This document shows positions 1 to 10,843 of a stretch of 64,000 bases of DNA, one piece after another. A model generated the notes under the pieces. That model saw only the letters and a list, made by a program, of their open reading frames with translations, was not told where the DNA came from and made no database searches. Every line of letters begins with the position of its first letter. Positions within the stretch are counted from its first letter, which is position 1. The stretch is taken from NCBI GenBank assembly GCA_037157565.1, contig JAZHRO010000055.1, positions 44,609,001-44,673,000 of the forward strand, in the 5' to 3' direction. The DNA is from Thalassia testudinum (taxonomy: Eukaryota > Streptophyta > Magnoliopsida > Alismatales > Hydrocharitaceae). Both the position numbers and the translations under genes were made by a program.

Positions 1-1200
1 AATCCTACCCTCCCTTCTGATCACGATATGGAACTCAAACCCACCCTTAGGGAACCTAACCCTAAAGAAATTGACCTATCTGAGGAGTCTGATGTAACCA
101 ATGTAAATAATTTACCTCAGATAGAGCACCCTAGGGGATTTGCTGAGATATTAAATGATTCTAGACCTCGGGTACATGATGAATTGTGTGATGAGGAGGA
201 AGATGAATTATATGAGGAACCTACATTCAAGATTTGGAGTGACACTAAGGGTGATTATGTATTATTTGAAGAGTTAGCCCCTGAGGATGTCACAAATTTG
301 ACCAAATTAGGTTTCCTTGGCACACCCATTGATGATATTTCTCCTCATGATAAAATGATGGAAAATTTGGAAGCAATTTCTAAGATTTATGTGGATTCAC
401 ATATAGACTCCGGGGAAGATTTGAATAAAGAACAAAAACCTGGGGATGACATTGATAGGATAATCCCTAAATCTGTTGCTTCCAACCTGCCTTCATTCAC
501 TTCGAAGTCACCCTCTGATTCGCTTATATCTGAAAGCGAAATTGTGACTCCTGATGAAGAGCAGGAAGATCCACGTGATGGTGCAAGGAATGCTAGGGAT
601 GAAATTGAGGATTTAGAAAGAGTGTTTGGGATGGACACCAAGCTGATTAAACCCAACCTAGACCTTATGGCCATCCCACAACCTCGTAACTTGGACACCC
701 TAGACGATCCTTGCCTTAGAGAATTGCTCATTTTTGTTCTGACTAGGGGTCTTAACAGACCAATATTTTCTGTAATGGAGTATCGGGTATGGATTGATGA
801 TTTCTTTAGTCAGTCCATTACCCTGGGGGTTTATCTCTATACCATTCCTTCCCCATTCTTTTTGGAGGATCCTTGTCATCCTACCCCTACCCCTTTGGAG
901 GTTATTTTAACTGTTTATCCTTTAGAACCTCTTCTGGTGACCTGGGAAGATTTCATTCCCATTTTAGTTGGGCGAGCATTTGCTATCGGGATTCATCATC
1001 AGCTCGCCAACATCCTAGGTTACCTATTTTCTAGGCCAACTTTGCTTTGCTCATTTTTAGGGCCTATTTCTGCAATTCTTGAACCTGATTTGCAGGTTCT
1101 TCGGCTATTCAGCCCAGCTTTGACCCAGGTAATATCCTTCTACGCAATGAGGACATTGCAGATTTTAGGCATGGGGGGGTGTACTTGGGGATATACATAG
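1..1200 (+). CDS. Uncharacterised acidic ORF of element P, 5'-partial
   Basis: The frame is open from base 1; the first visible ATG is at 28 (390 codons), so the true start is upstream. The visible protein has a strongly acidic N-terminal half, with a run of Asp and Glu near residues 50-66, and many Ser, Pro and Asp residues up to about 200. The C-terminal 150 residues are hydrophobic and low in charge, and may be partly read-through of noncoding sequence, because the last codons cover a polypurine-like motif shared with other elements. I recognise no gag, protease, RT or integrase motif. It occupies the gag-pol position in a family whose autonomous member is A. Alternatives are a captured host fragment or an ORF open by chance. 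Confidence 0.5.
   Translation, partial: NPTLPSDHDMELKPTLREPNPKEIDLSEESDVTNVNNLPQIEHPRGFAEILNDSRPRVHDELCDEEEDELYEEPTFKIWSDTKGDYVLFEELAPEDVTNLTKLGFLGTPIDDISPHDKMMENLEAISKIYVDSHIDSGEDLNKEQKPGDDIDRIIPKSVASNLPSFTSKSPSDSLISESEIVTPDEEQEDPRDGARNARDEIEDLERVFGMDTKLIKPNLDLMAIPQPRNLDTLDDPCLRELLIFVLTRGLNRPIFSVMEYRVWIDDFFSQSITLGVYLYTIPSPFFLEDPCHPTPTPLEVILTVYPLEPLLVTWEDFIPILVGRAFAIGIHHQLANILGYLFSRPTLLCSFLGPISAILEPDLQVLRLFSPALTQVISFYAMRTLQILGMGGCTWGYT
1146..1180 (+). promoter_or_regulatory. Second polypurine-like motif of P
   Basis: AATGAGGACATTGCA is followed 8 bases later by GGCATGGGGGGGT. The same bipartite motif lies just after the coding region in A, B, D, E and F, about 1.1-1.3 kb before the PPT at the LTR. 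A role as an extra plus-strand primer is inference. Confidence 0.5.
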
Positions 1201-2288
1201 CATAATTGCATACATATGTACATATAAAAAAAAAAAAAGTTTTGAGCTTAACTGGCTAGATCTTGCAGTCTTAAGCAAATCATAACTCTAGGGTAGACTA
1301 AGTTAATTTTAGGGTCAAACTTTAGAAGCTAAATAAGCTACTAGCTTTAGACCTTTAGGGTCCTTTGTGGACTTAAAAACTTAAGTAGGAGTTAAGTTGC
1401 GGACCATTCTTCAAGAGGTTGAGGAAGGGAAGCTAGGGTTTGAGTTAAAAGGTGGGGTAGTACCTGGAGTCTTATTCTACCTTTTGGTTTACGGGTCCTT
1501 GTAACCCAAGCATCCAAATTGTTCACACTTGGTCTGGTAATTAACTTAATTTCTGAAAAGAGATTTGGTTCTCTTAGTTTTGACTTAAGAAAGGCTTGAA
1601 AACACATTTTGATTGGAAGAGTTCCCGCCGCAAGAGAGGTGGAGTATATACTCACCTTGAGGATGCGATGGTAACATATTACCTCCTCGGCGCTTGTCTC
1701 TTAGGATATCCATCCTACTGGGGGCATGTAAGCGCATTGCGCGGTTCAGGTACCATGGGCGGCCCTATCTTGAAGTGCCGATTGCCATAGGCCTGAATTC
1801 GCTTAAGAAATCCATGGGAGATACTATCTCGAAGTGTCGATTGCCAGGAGTTCTTGGGGTCGTTATGGGCGGTGCTATCTCGAAGCATCGAAAGCCAGGC
1901 ACCCTTCGAGGTATGGTAATGGGGACAATGAATCCGACACAGACCGTGTTGATAGCTGATCTGAGGTTAGACTTAGAAGAATCAAAAAAAAAAAAAAAGT
2001 ATATATATTAAAAAAAAAAATTTCCTTTAACTCAAATAACTCGGACCAATGCAAAAGCACGGATGCTTTAATCTCAGGGATCAATAAACTTTAGGGTAGA
2101 GTCAGAAATCAAGGAAACTTGTGCTTGCAACTCGTCTTTAGCCGACCTAGTCTGTAACTTAGCAACTACTTAGGAACCTTGGGTTTAGAACCTAAACTTA
2201 ATATGCTTCTGAAGGAAGACTAAGTGAGTTGACTAGTCTACTTAGAGTGCTAGGTTTCGCTTAATTTTGCTAGGGACTAGCAAAAACT
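1201..2288 (+). repeat. P 3' noncoding region, inverted copy of A's
   Basis: No credible coding sequence. From about 1240 it is a near copy, in inverted orientation, of 4477-5560 in element A. The two arms lie 2.2 kb apart and point toward each other. Poly-A runs occur near 1227 and 1984. It ends in a small palindrome (TTGCTAG, then TAGCAA) just before the PPT. Confidence 0.75.
1755..1898 (+). repeat. Three degenerate tandem units in the P 3' noncoding region
   Basis: Units begin at 1755, 1814 and 1865. Each has ATGGG, then CTATCT, GAAG and, in the first two, CGATTGCCA, with a period of 50-60 bp. Element A has the same array reversed at about 4890-5020, so the array is a family trait. Confidence 0.65.
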
Positions 2289-2303
2289 AGGCATGGGGGT
2301 ATT
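2289..2303 (+). promoter_or_regulatory. P polypurine tract
   Basis: AGGCATGGGGGTATT directly precedes the LTR. The core GCATGGGGGT is shared with D, E and F and, with one change, B. It is the expected primer for plus-strand DNA synthesis. Confidence 0.7.
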
Positions 2304-4206
2304 TGATTAGCCCATAGTTGTGGGCTATTTAAGTATTTAAGTGCCTATACATTAGATTAATTCTAACATTTATTTAGTATAAATTAGGATGTAAATAGAT
2401 CAATTCATAGTTTTAATCTAATTACATAATCCATACATTGCATTCATATCTTAAGTGCATTTAGAATTAACTTAGAATAGCATTCATCTAATTAGATAAC
2501 CAATTAGGTATATTATTTTTATTAACATAGAAGTTGAGGGTCTGTACATAAATAACCCTAATATTTTAATAATATTTTCTTTATTCTTCTTCTTTCAGAA
2601 CGGCTGGCTGACGCTCCAATGCCCGGCTGCTGCAGTGATGAAGCCATTCAAGGGGGAGCGGATGTGGTGGATCTGGTCGGCGGCTGATTTCAAAATTGTT
2701 CAAAACACTACAAAAGGAGCACGGAGGCAGCCGAGCTCAGGAGGCCTCCGCCACCGACCCACCACTGTGCAGAGAGAACCTCTCTCTTCCACTCCACACT
2801 ACCGGCCTCTACCGTGGCGGCGAGTCTCCACCACCGTGGGCATGTGGTGTGACAGGCCACACCGCCATCCGGAGCTCGTCCGCATTACCGTGAGCACATC
2901 AGCGTGCATCTCCCTCGCCGTCGTCACCAACCACCACCGCCGAGCCACCGTGCAATCACCCTTTCAGTCACTTAAGACGTCCGGGAAATTTCCCGAACGT
3001 CTGAAGTCTACCCCCACTCCAGCAGCAATCTCCGTCCTCTCACTTCACTTCCACCACCCAAGCCGCAGCAGCCCGCTCATCTCCAACCGCATGCAAGGCG
3101 TGCACAACCTCCAGCCCTCACGCCCGCTCACGCCACCTTCCCTGCACCTGCAGCCTTCGCCATCTCCACGCGCAACCACCGGCGCACCCGTCTGAAGTTC
3201 ACCCGCTCACCTTCAGCCTGCACTCCACCGTTCACCGGCTGCAGACCTGCACACGCCTGCAGATCAGCCCGCGCTCTCCTCCAACGCCTGCAGACCAGCC
3301 TGCAGCATCCTCCAACAGCCGCCTGCAGCTTCCACCGCACACGCCAACCGCCTGCAGCTTCCACCGCACACGCCAACCGCCTGCAGCTTCCACCGCGCCA
3401 GCGCTCTCCTGCAGACCCTCCGCGCACCCATGCACAACCGCCTGCACCCTCCACCGCTCACCGGCTGCAGACCTGCGCACGCCTGCAGATCAGCCCGCGC
3501 TCTCCTCCAACGCCTGCAGATCGGCCCGCGCTCTCCTTCAACGCCTGCAGACCAGCCTGCAGCATCCTCCAACAGCCGCCTGCAGCTTCCACCGCACACG
3601 CCAACCGCCTGCAACTTCCACCGCACCAGCGCCCACCGCAGACCCTCCGCCCACGCCAGCTTCCACCGCACACGCCAACAGGCTGCGCAAGCTGCCGGCT
3701 GCAGCACCTCCGCCGGAGCTCGTCCGGCCACCTCCGACCGCCGCGCGACTCGCCGCCACCACCGATTCGAAGCCCTTGATCCAAGGGACCTCCTCCGAGC
3801 TTCCTGCGCCCGGCCATCGGCTCCTCATCGCGCAAGACAACGGGGAAAAATTCCCCTGTTTTGCTACAGTAAAATGTTAATTAAAATTTACATTTTCTGC
3901 CATTGCCACATTTTAATCATATTCTATTCACTCTGCATTGCGGAAAATATCCTGTAGTTTCTCATAATTGCCATTTCAACATTGTTTCTTGCTTAAACCT
4001 TAATCTAAAGGCAATCTTGGCTTGGTTCTTGTCCAAATTGACTACGAACAAACATTTTTAAGTAGCGCGAATTTTAATACGTTATTGCCTCCCTGTGGAT
4101 ACGACCCGCTCCTCAGCGAGTGGTTATTTCTTATTAAAAATTGATTAGTCGATTTTTCCACCACATTAAACTACAAACGACTTAAAAGCGAAAGATCGAC
4201 CGGTCA
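2304..4206 (+). repeat. P 3' LTR
   Basis: The LTR is 1903 bp, starts TGATTAG and ends GGTCA. The start holds a short inverted repeat, AGCCCA then TGGGCT, also seen in A. The first 330 bp are AT-rich and the middle is GC-rich with tandem CTGCAG repeats. The end has TGCCTCCCTGTGGATACGAC at 4086, a block shared with A's LTR (28112-28131, reversed). A possible degenerate TATA box, CTACAAAAGG, is near 2708. Confidence 0.75.
3232..3660 (+). repeat. GC-rich tandem repeats inside the P LTR
   Basis: A unit of about 230 bp starting CACCGGCTGCAGACCTG occurs at 3232 and again at 3461. Inside the first copy, a 29 bp unit with GCCTGCAGCTTCCACC occurs three times from 3321 (3321, 3350, 3379). The CTGCAG hexamer recurs throughout. 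Long open frames here on both strands are composition artefacts. Confidence 0.8.
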
Positions 4207-4427
4207 AGAAGCAAGGTTCTCTGTGCGCAGTGAGGAACAAAGGGGTGGAGACCTCCCTTTGAACGACAGCCCCTCCTCTTTTGTAGCCACGGCTAAGATT
4301 TGAAATTCAAAAACTACCATAGAATCAATGTGATGAGCAGGAGCAGGATGCGGAGACGGAGGAGTTACCTGCAAAGGAGAAGAAGAAGAAAAGAATAAAA
4401 TAATTAGGGTTATTTATACATAAATCC
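4207..4427 (-). repeat. Fragment of A's 3' LTR
   Basis: It matches 29172-29395 of A's 5' LTR in the same orientation, including AGTGAGGAACAAAGGGGTGG and the purine-rich stretch near 4375. P cuts it on the left. On the right it ends abruptly at an inverted segment, with about 170 bp of AT-rich LTR missing. Confidence 0.75.
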
Positions 4428-4476
4428 AAACTAGGCATGGGGGTATTGGATTAGCCCATATTTGTGGGCTATTTAA
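4428..4476. other. Micro-inversion at A's 3' LTR border
   Basis: About 49 bp carrying the PPT (GGCATGGGGGTATT) and the first 29 bp of the LTR (GGATTAGCCCATA onward) read on the plus strand, while A's sequence on both sides reads on the minus strand. The normal order would be the reverse complement. A palindrome at the LTR start and TAGCAA repeats nearby could have promoted it. Confidence 0.65.
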
Positions 4477-5736
4477 GTCCCTAGCAAATCCAAGCAAACC
4501 TAGCACTCCAAGTTGACTAACCAACCCAATCGGTCTTCCTTTAGAAACATATTAAGTTCAAACTTTAGACCTAAGGTTCCCAAGTAGTTGCTAAGTTACA
4601 GACTAGGTCGGCTAAAGACGAGTTGCAGGCACAAGTTTCCCTAATTTCTGGCTCTACCCTAAGGTTTATTGATCCCTGAGATTAAAGCATCCATGCATGT
4701 GCATTGGTCTAAGTTATTTGAGGTTGGTATGATTGCCAACCAAAAAAGGAAAAAGGATTTTTTTTTTAATAATATATATATTTTGTTTGATTTCTCTAAG
4801 TCTAACCTCATATCAGCTATCACACGATCTGTGTCAGATTCATTGTCCCCATCACCGTACCTTGAAGGGTGCCTAGATTTTGATGCTTTGAGATAGCACT
4901 GCCCATAGCGACCCCAAGAACTTCTGGCAATCGACACTTCAAGATAGTATCGCCCATGGATTTCTTAAGTGAATTCAGGCCTATGGCAATTGGCACTTCG
5001 AGATAGGGCCGCCCATGGTACCTGAACCGCACAATGCGCTTACATGCCCCCAGTAGGATGGATATCCTAAGAGACAAGTGCCGAGGAGGTAATATGTTAT
5101 TATCGCATCCTCATGGTGAGTATATACTCCACCTCTCCTGCAGCAGGAACTCTTCTAATCAAATTGTGTTTTCAAACCTCTCCTAAGTCAAAACTAAGAG
5201 AACCAAATTTCTTTAAAGGAATTAAGGTGATCACTTACTTACACAAGACCAAGTGTGTGAAATTTGGATGCTTGGGTTACAAGGACCCGTAAACCAAAAG
5301 GTAGAACAAGACTCCAGGTACTACCCCACCTTTTAACTCAATCCATAGCTTTCCTTCCTCAACCTCATGAGGAATGGTCCGCAACTTAACTCCTACCTAA
5401 GTTTTTAAGTCCACAAAGGACCCTAAAGGTCTAAAGCTAGTAGCTAACTTAGCTTCTAAAGTTCAACCCTAGAATCAACTTAGTCTAACCTAGAGTTCTG
5501 ATTTGCTGAAGAATGCGGGGCCTAGCTAGTTAAGCTCAAAACCTTTTTCTTATATATATATTTGTTTATTTTTTTTTAATTTTTTTTAATGCAATATGCA
5601 TGAATGAATGCAAAATGTAGACATGCTATAAACAAATGCCTCAGGTCCTCTCCCCCATGCCTGGTTCAAATATTGTCCTCATTGGAAACAAAAATAGTTA
5701 AAGGAAGATATTACCTGAGGCAGAGAATGGTAGGAG
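4477..5736 (-). repeat. A 3' noncoding region
   Basis: It is the inverted partner of 1240-2280 in P, including the three tandem units (about 4890-5020) and poly-T runs near 4760 and 5570. No coding sequence is supported; short open frames here mirror those in P. Confidence 0.75.
5651..5685 (-). promoter_or_regulatory. Second polypurine-like motif of A
   Basis: TCCCCCATGCCT followed by ATTGTCCTCATTG on the plus strand is the reverse of the bipartite GAGGACAAT / GGCATGGGGG motif. It lies about 50 bp past the end of the integrase region. Confidence 0.5.
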
Positions 5737-8694
5737 CTAAGGCTCCTCAAGAGTGACCTCGTCAACCAGATGGCCATCCAAAGTAATGTATGGTTTTAAC
5801 TGTTGTCCGTTGACGATAAAGGGAGATGCTGAAGAGGAAGGGCTTTTAATCTCCACAGCTCCATGCGGAAACACTTTAGTGATTATGTAAGGCCCATCCC
5901 AACGAGATTTGAACTTCCCAGGAAAAAGCTTTAGTCTGGAATTGAAAAGCCAAACTTGTTGGTTGGGCTCAAAGATCTTTCGAAGTATATACTTATCATG
6001 CAAGACCTTAGCTCTTTCTTTATAAGCTTGAGAGGTGTCATAAGCATCATTCCTTAGCTCCTCAAGCTCACTTAATTCTAGAAGTCGTGCCTTACCTGCC
6101 TTTTCTAAATCCATGTTAACACTTTGAATAGCCCAAAGTGCCCTATGTTCCAACTCAACGGGTAAATGGCACTCTTTCCCATGCACAATATGAAAGGGAG
6201 AAGTACCCAAAGGGGTATTATAGGTCGTTCGATACGCCCACAAAGCATCATCAAGCTTTTGGGACCAGTCTTTCCTATCAGGTCTAATGGTCTTTTCTAA
6301 AATATTTTTTATCTCCCTATTCGACACTTCAACTTGGCCACTCGTCTGAGGATGGTAAGGGGTAGCGACTTTGTGAGTCACTCCTGGACTCCTAATTAGC
6401 CGATTGAAGTGGTGGTTTCGGAAATGAGGTCCCCATCACTTATAATGGTCTTGGGGTAGCCGAAACGAGATATGATATTGGCCTTCACAAATTTCAAAAC
6501 CACAAAGTGGTCATTTGTGCACGTAGGAATGGCCTCTATCCATTTAGAGACATAATCAACTACCACCAAGATATATTCATAACCATGGGACGGAGGGAAG
6601 GGGTCCATAAAGTCAATTCCCCACACATCAAAAATTTCAATAGATTGAATAGGGTGTTGAGACATTTCATTCCTCTTCCCAATCGTTCCAGTCCGTTGAC
6701 ATCTAATACAGGCCTTAACAAAATTTTGAGAATCCTTAAATAACAAAGGCCACCAAAAATCGAACTGGAGAACCTTAAAAGTAGGTTTCTTAGCACCAAA
6801 GTGTCCTCCAAAATGAAGTTCATGACAAAAACTCAGCACACTTTGTTGATCCTCTTCAGGTACACAATGTGTCAATACTTGGTCTTGTCCAATTCTAAAT
6901 AATTCAGGCTCTTCCCATTGAAAATATCTTGCTTGGGAAATGAATCTCTTTCTTTTCTGCTCATCCCAAGAGCCAGGAGTTTCTCCAATGACCAAGTAAT
7001 TTACGGTATCAGCATACCAAGGTAAAGTTGGTGTTACCGCCATCAAGGTTTCATTGGGAAATGTCTCGCAGATGTCTCCGGAAAGAGAGTCATTAAGTGA
7101 AAGGGGAGACAGGTGGTCAGCCACAACATTTTCTACTCCTTTCTTTTCATGTATCTCCAAGTCAAATTCTTGAAGGAGTAGGATCCACCTAATCAGATGT
7201 GGCTTAGAATCTTTCTTAGCAATGAGATGTTTCACTATCGCATGATCAGTGAAAATAACTACCTTAGACCCAAGAAGATAAGACCGAAACTTCTCCAGAG
7301 AAAAAACTACAGCAAGTAATTCTTTTTCAGTGATGGTGTAGTTTTGCTGAGGTTCGGTTAAAGTCTTCCTAGCATAATGCAGCACATGAGGTCTTCCCTC
7401 AACCCTTTGTCCAAGGACTCCTCCCATTGCATAATCTGAAGCATCACACATAAGCTCAAATGGGAGTGTCCAATCAGGAGCTCGAAGAATAGGTGCAAAG
7501 ATTAAGGCCTCTTGCAGAGTTTGAAAGGCCTTGACACACTTTGAATCAAAATTGAAGGAAGATTCCTTTGCTAACAAGTCACAAAGTGGCCTAGAAATTT
7601 TACTAAAATTTTTAATAAAGCGCCTATAAAAGCCAACATGACCCAGAAAGGATCTAATCTGTTTGACATTTGTGGGCAATGGGAGTTTGGAAATAGAATC
7701 AATCTTGGCTTTATCTACTTCTAAACCTCGCTCAGACACATGCCCACATACAATTCCTTTCTATACCATGAAATGACTTTTCTCCCAGCTGAGGACTAAA
7801 CTAGTCTCCTTACATCGCTTCAACACATTCTCCAGGTGCAGGAGACACTGGTCGAAAGACGAGCCATAAATGGAGAAGTCATCCATAAAAACCTCAACAC
7901 ACTCGTCAACAGTACTGTAAGGACTCATGAATGTCATCTTCTCCTAGTCATTAGGGAAGACTACAACCTAGTTGTACCCATAATATCCATCGAGAAAGCA
8001 ATAGTACTTATTCCCTGCCAATTTCTCGAGAATTTGATCAATAAAAGGCAAGGGAAAGTGATCCTTCTGGGTAGCGGTGTTCAGCTTGCGGTAATCATTG
8101 CAGCCCTCCATCTAGTTGAGGGTTTAGTGACAACTTGTTCACCTTGGTCGTTAAATTCCACAGTAACACCTGCCTTAATTGGCAGCACATGAATAGGACT
8201 TACCCATTTACTATCTGCAATGGGATATATGATCCCAGTGTCCAACCACTTCAGGATTTCCTTTTCAACTACCTCCGTCATATTAGGGTTCAGATGTATC
8301 TGCATGTCCCTAAATGGCTTGATTGAATCATCAGTATAAATGTGGTGCATGCAGAGTGTAGAGTCTATACCCTTAATGTCAGCAATGCTCCAAGCAATAG
8401 CTTCCTTGTGCCTAGACAAGCATTCAATTAGGGCTCCCTCCTGTGACTCAGATAGCACAACCGAAATGATAATGGGGAGCGTATCATTGGCACCTAGGAA
8501 GACGTACTTGAGAGTATCAGGGAGGGGTTTCAACTCAAGGTCAGGGGCTTGTATGGTTGAGGGTTTCATAATAGATGTCCCCATCTCAGGTAGCAGATCT
8601 ACCTTGGGCAGAGATGATGGGGGAAGAGCTCAGCAGAAACACCCAGCAACTCCTCAAGTTCAAGTATATCGCCTTCACATTCCTCCAAGAGATG
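5737..8694 (-). pseudogene. pol: A pol: RT, RNase H and integrase (broken)
   Basis: From high to low coordinates: RT fingers (8584 on), palm with FMDDFS (near 7880), RNase H (DASDYAM, TEKEL, TDH; about 7440-7240), integrase HHCC (HELHFGGH and CIRC; about 6830-6700), catalytic DFM and ISDG (about 6630 and 6440) and the E of GQVEVSN (about 6330). Lesions visible: a frameshift near 8105; a TAG near 7940; an in-frame loss of about 29 codons near 7925 that removes the conserved RMPFGLCNAPATFQRC segment; a TAG near 7757; a frameshift near 6435. The RT therefore cannot be active. The family is Athila, judged from the RT and gag motifs. Confidence 0.88.
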
Positions 8695-9693
8695 TTAGTG
8701 CTCATTTAGCATGACATGTTGAAGGGGGTCATCACATAACTTTGTAGGGGTTGCTTCTTCAATCAGGTCATCTATCACCTCAACTTGAGAACAATCCTCA
8801 AGTCTAGCTTGTTTGTAAGCGTCAAACACATTAAGCTGGATTTTCCTGTTCCCAAAGCCCATTTTCAATGCCCTAGTATTGCAATTGATTGAAGCATGAG
8901 AAGTTGCAAGGAAGGGGCGGCCCAAAATGATGGAGGGTTTGGTTGGCTTGTTGGTAGGGTTAGTGTCCAAAACTAAGAAGTCAATGGGAAAGAAGAAATC
9001 CTCCACTCTTATGAGGACATCTTCCAAAATTCCTCGCGGTGTCTTAAGTGATCGATCAGCAACTTGAAGGATTACAAGGCTTGGCTTCAGATTACCTCCC
9101 CCAAGTTGTTCATACACGTAGCTCGGAAGGATGTTCACCCCCACACCCAGATCAAGTAGAGCCTCATCAATCTGCAAGTCACCAATAACGACTAAGATGT
9201 ACGGGGCTCCTGGGTCCTTAAGTTTTGGGGGTGTGCCATGTTGAACAATTGAGCTAACAGAATTAGGTAGGACAACTTTTGATTGGACCTGTTTCCTAGA
9301 TTGCCGCTTTCTCATGCACAGGTCCTTTAAGAAGCAGGCATAAGACGGAATCTGCCAGGTAGCTTCAAGCAAAGGCAGGTTAATCTGCACTTTCTTGAAA
9401 GTTTCCATGATCTCATCCGTCTTATCTTTGGCCCCAGATGAGCCAGCAGAAGTCTGCCCAGAGGTGGATAAGCACTCTGGAAAGGGCACTCTCGATCTCT
9501 GGGTGGAAGGGTTGTCATGTCGAGCAAGGGGTGGAACGGGGGCAACTTCTTCCAGTGGGGTGATTTCAAGCGGAGAAGATTTGGGCACATCTTCTCTGGT
9601 GGAGGTGAAAGTTGGGTTGGATGGTTTTTTAGGGGGTGAGACTATAGGAGCATCGGGTTTGGAAATTTCTTTCCCACTCCTCAGAATAGTCAC
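8695..9693 (-). pseudogene. A protease and gag-pro linker
   Basis: It starts inside the linker at TILRSGKE, directly at the border of element B. It holds a conserved amphipathic stretch (FKKVQINLPLLEA) and an aspartic protease with LLDLGVGVNILP (near 9150), where relatives here have DLGAS, followed by ILGRPFLATSHASI. The frame is open to a stop at 8695 just before RT. The changed residues after DLG may reflect decay. Confidence 0.82.
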
Positions 9694-10396
9694 TGGTCAG
9701 CTGTGTTTCGCGTGTTAGAAATCAAGGTTACAAGTAACCCGTCATCGTAGTTGCAAAATACGTCAATCAGATAAAATTTATACCGAAACTCCAAGGGAGT
9801 CCCGGGTCTAACATAGGGAGGCGACGTTTACTTTACGTGAAAATCGCGCTTCAATTCATTTCTTTTTGGTATTTTAGGGTTTTGTTATTTTTTTGTGTTT
9901 TTTGAAATAAAAGACAAGCAAATGAATCACAAGATAGAGATGAGGAACGAAAATGGTATATATATCAATCCAATGTTTATTACAATCTACTATGAAAGCA
10001 TAAAAAGAGAGGGAGGTGAGAGGAAGTTTCCCGAATCGGCTATTCGGTGAGACGACGGCGCCTAGCGGAAGCTCAGACGAAGGAGGTGAGGAGCGGGACG
10101 ATGGAGGTGAGATGCAGGAGGACGTCGTGTTGAGGAAAGCTTCGGCCTGGCTCCGGAATGGAGGTGAGAAGACGGAGGTGATCTACTACCGGAATGGAGG
10201 TGGGAGGATAGCTCCAAGGTGACCTATGAAGGGAGATGGGAAGTTGAAGTATTTAGTGGGGCAGAGGTTCACTACACTAATAGGCACCTTGGGAGCTTGA
10301 GAACAAGCTCTAATGGAGCGTTGGTAGGCTTGCTAGAGCTTGGGAGTAGGTGGAGTAGAGCAGGTAGAGATGGCTTGGAAGGGAGGGGGTGTAGGT

Positions 10397-10405
10397 CCCT
10401 TTATA
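10397..10405 (-). promoter_or_regulatory. TATA box of the B 3' LTR
   Basis: CCCTTTATA on the plus strand reads TATAAAGGG in element sense. The same site is at 24572-24580 in the 5' LTR (TATAAAAGG). Confidence 0.6.
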
Positions 10406-10770
10406 GTGGAGGAGAAGAGGCTAAAAATGGAAAAAAGGCCATTAGCGATTTCCAGACCGATGCTGGAAATGTTGCTGTAGACAGCTCACCTCCACCCACG
10501 CCCATAGTTGGCTCTACTGGTTTGCAATGAAATAGCGATGGCCGTAAGCGTTGCTGTAGGTCAGCCCAGCTGTCGCTGAAAGCTGGCGCCAACCGCCTTT
10601 GCGCCCGCATCGCCTGCCCTACTCATCACGCGCGCTAACCGCGTGCGCCCGGCTGTGTGCGCGTGTGCTATGCGCTGGCGTGCGCACTTGCTATGTGCTG
10701 GCCTGCGCGTGCACATGCATGCTACCTTGCGCTGGAGCTACCGCTCCATGCACCTGCCCAATTGCGAATT

Positions 10771-10843
10771 GGAGGGGTTGCGAGGATTTGAACCCGCACC
10801 CCTCCTTTGCAAACCAGCGCTCCCACCATTGCGGCAATCCTTC
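10771..10843 (-). promoter_or_regulatory. tRNA-like cassette in the B 3' LTR
   Basis: On the minus strand there is a box A-like TTGCCGCAATGG, GGGAGCGC, then TTTGCAAA in anticodon-loop position, then box B GGTTCAAATCC. The spacing is that of a tRNA gene. The acceptor stem does not pair and the anticodon stem is broken, so this is not a functional tRNA gene. Confidence 0.6.

Larger units (their letters stand above)
1..4206 (+). mobile_element. Element P: 3' part of a non-autonomous Athila-like LTR element
   Basis: Order on the plus strand is an ORF open to the window edge, a 1.1 kb noncoding region, a polypurine tract and an LTR starting TGATTAGCCCATA and ending in CA at 4206. The same LTR family, in the opposite orientation, forms the LTRs of element A, and the 3' noncoding region is a near copy of A's. 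Base 4207 resumes A's LTR at a point equivalent to about 29172, so P is inserted in A's 3' LTR. Its 5' LTR and left TSD lie off-window. No gag or pol is visible, so it probably depended on A-type proteins. Confidence 0.78.

Noticed and set aside
3128..3957. Several long overlapping open frames on both strands
   Set aside because: They fall in GC-rich CTGCAG tandem repeats of an LTR. Frames open on both strands with low-complexity Arg, Ala, Gly and Cys products are expected there.
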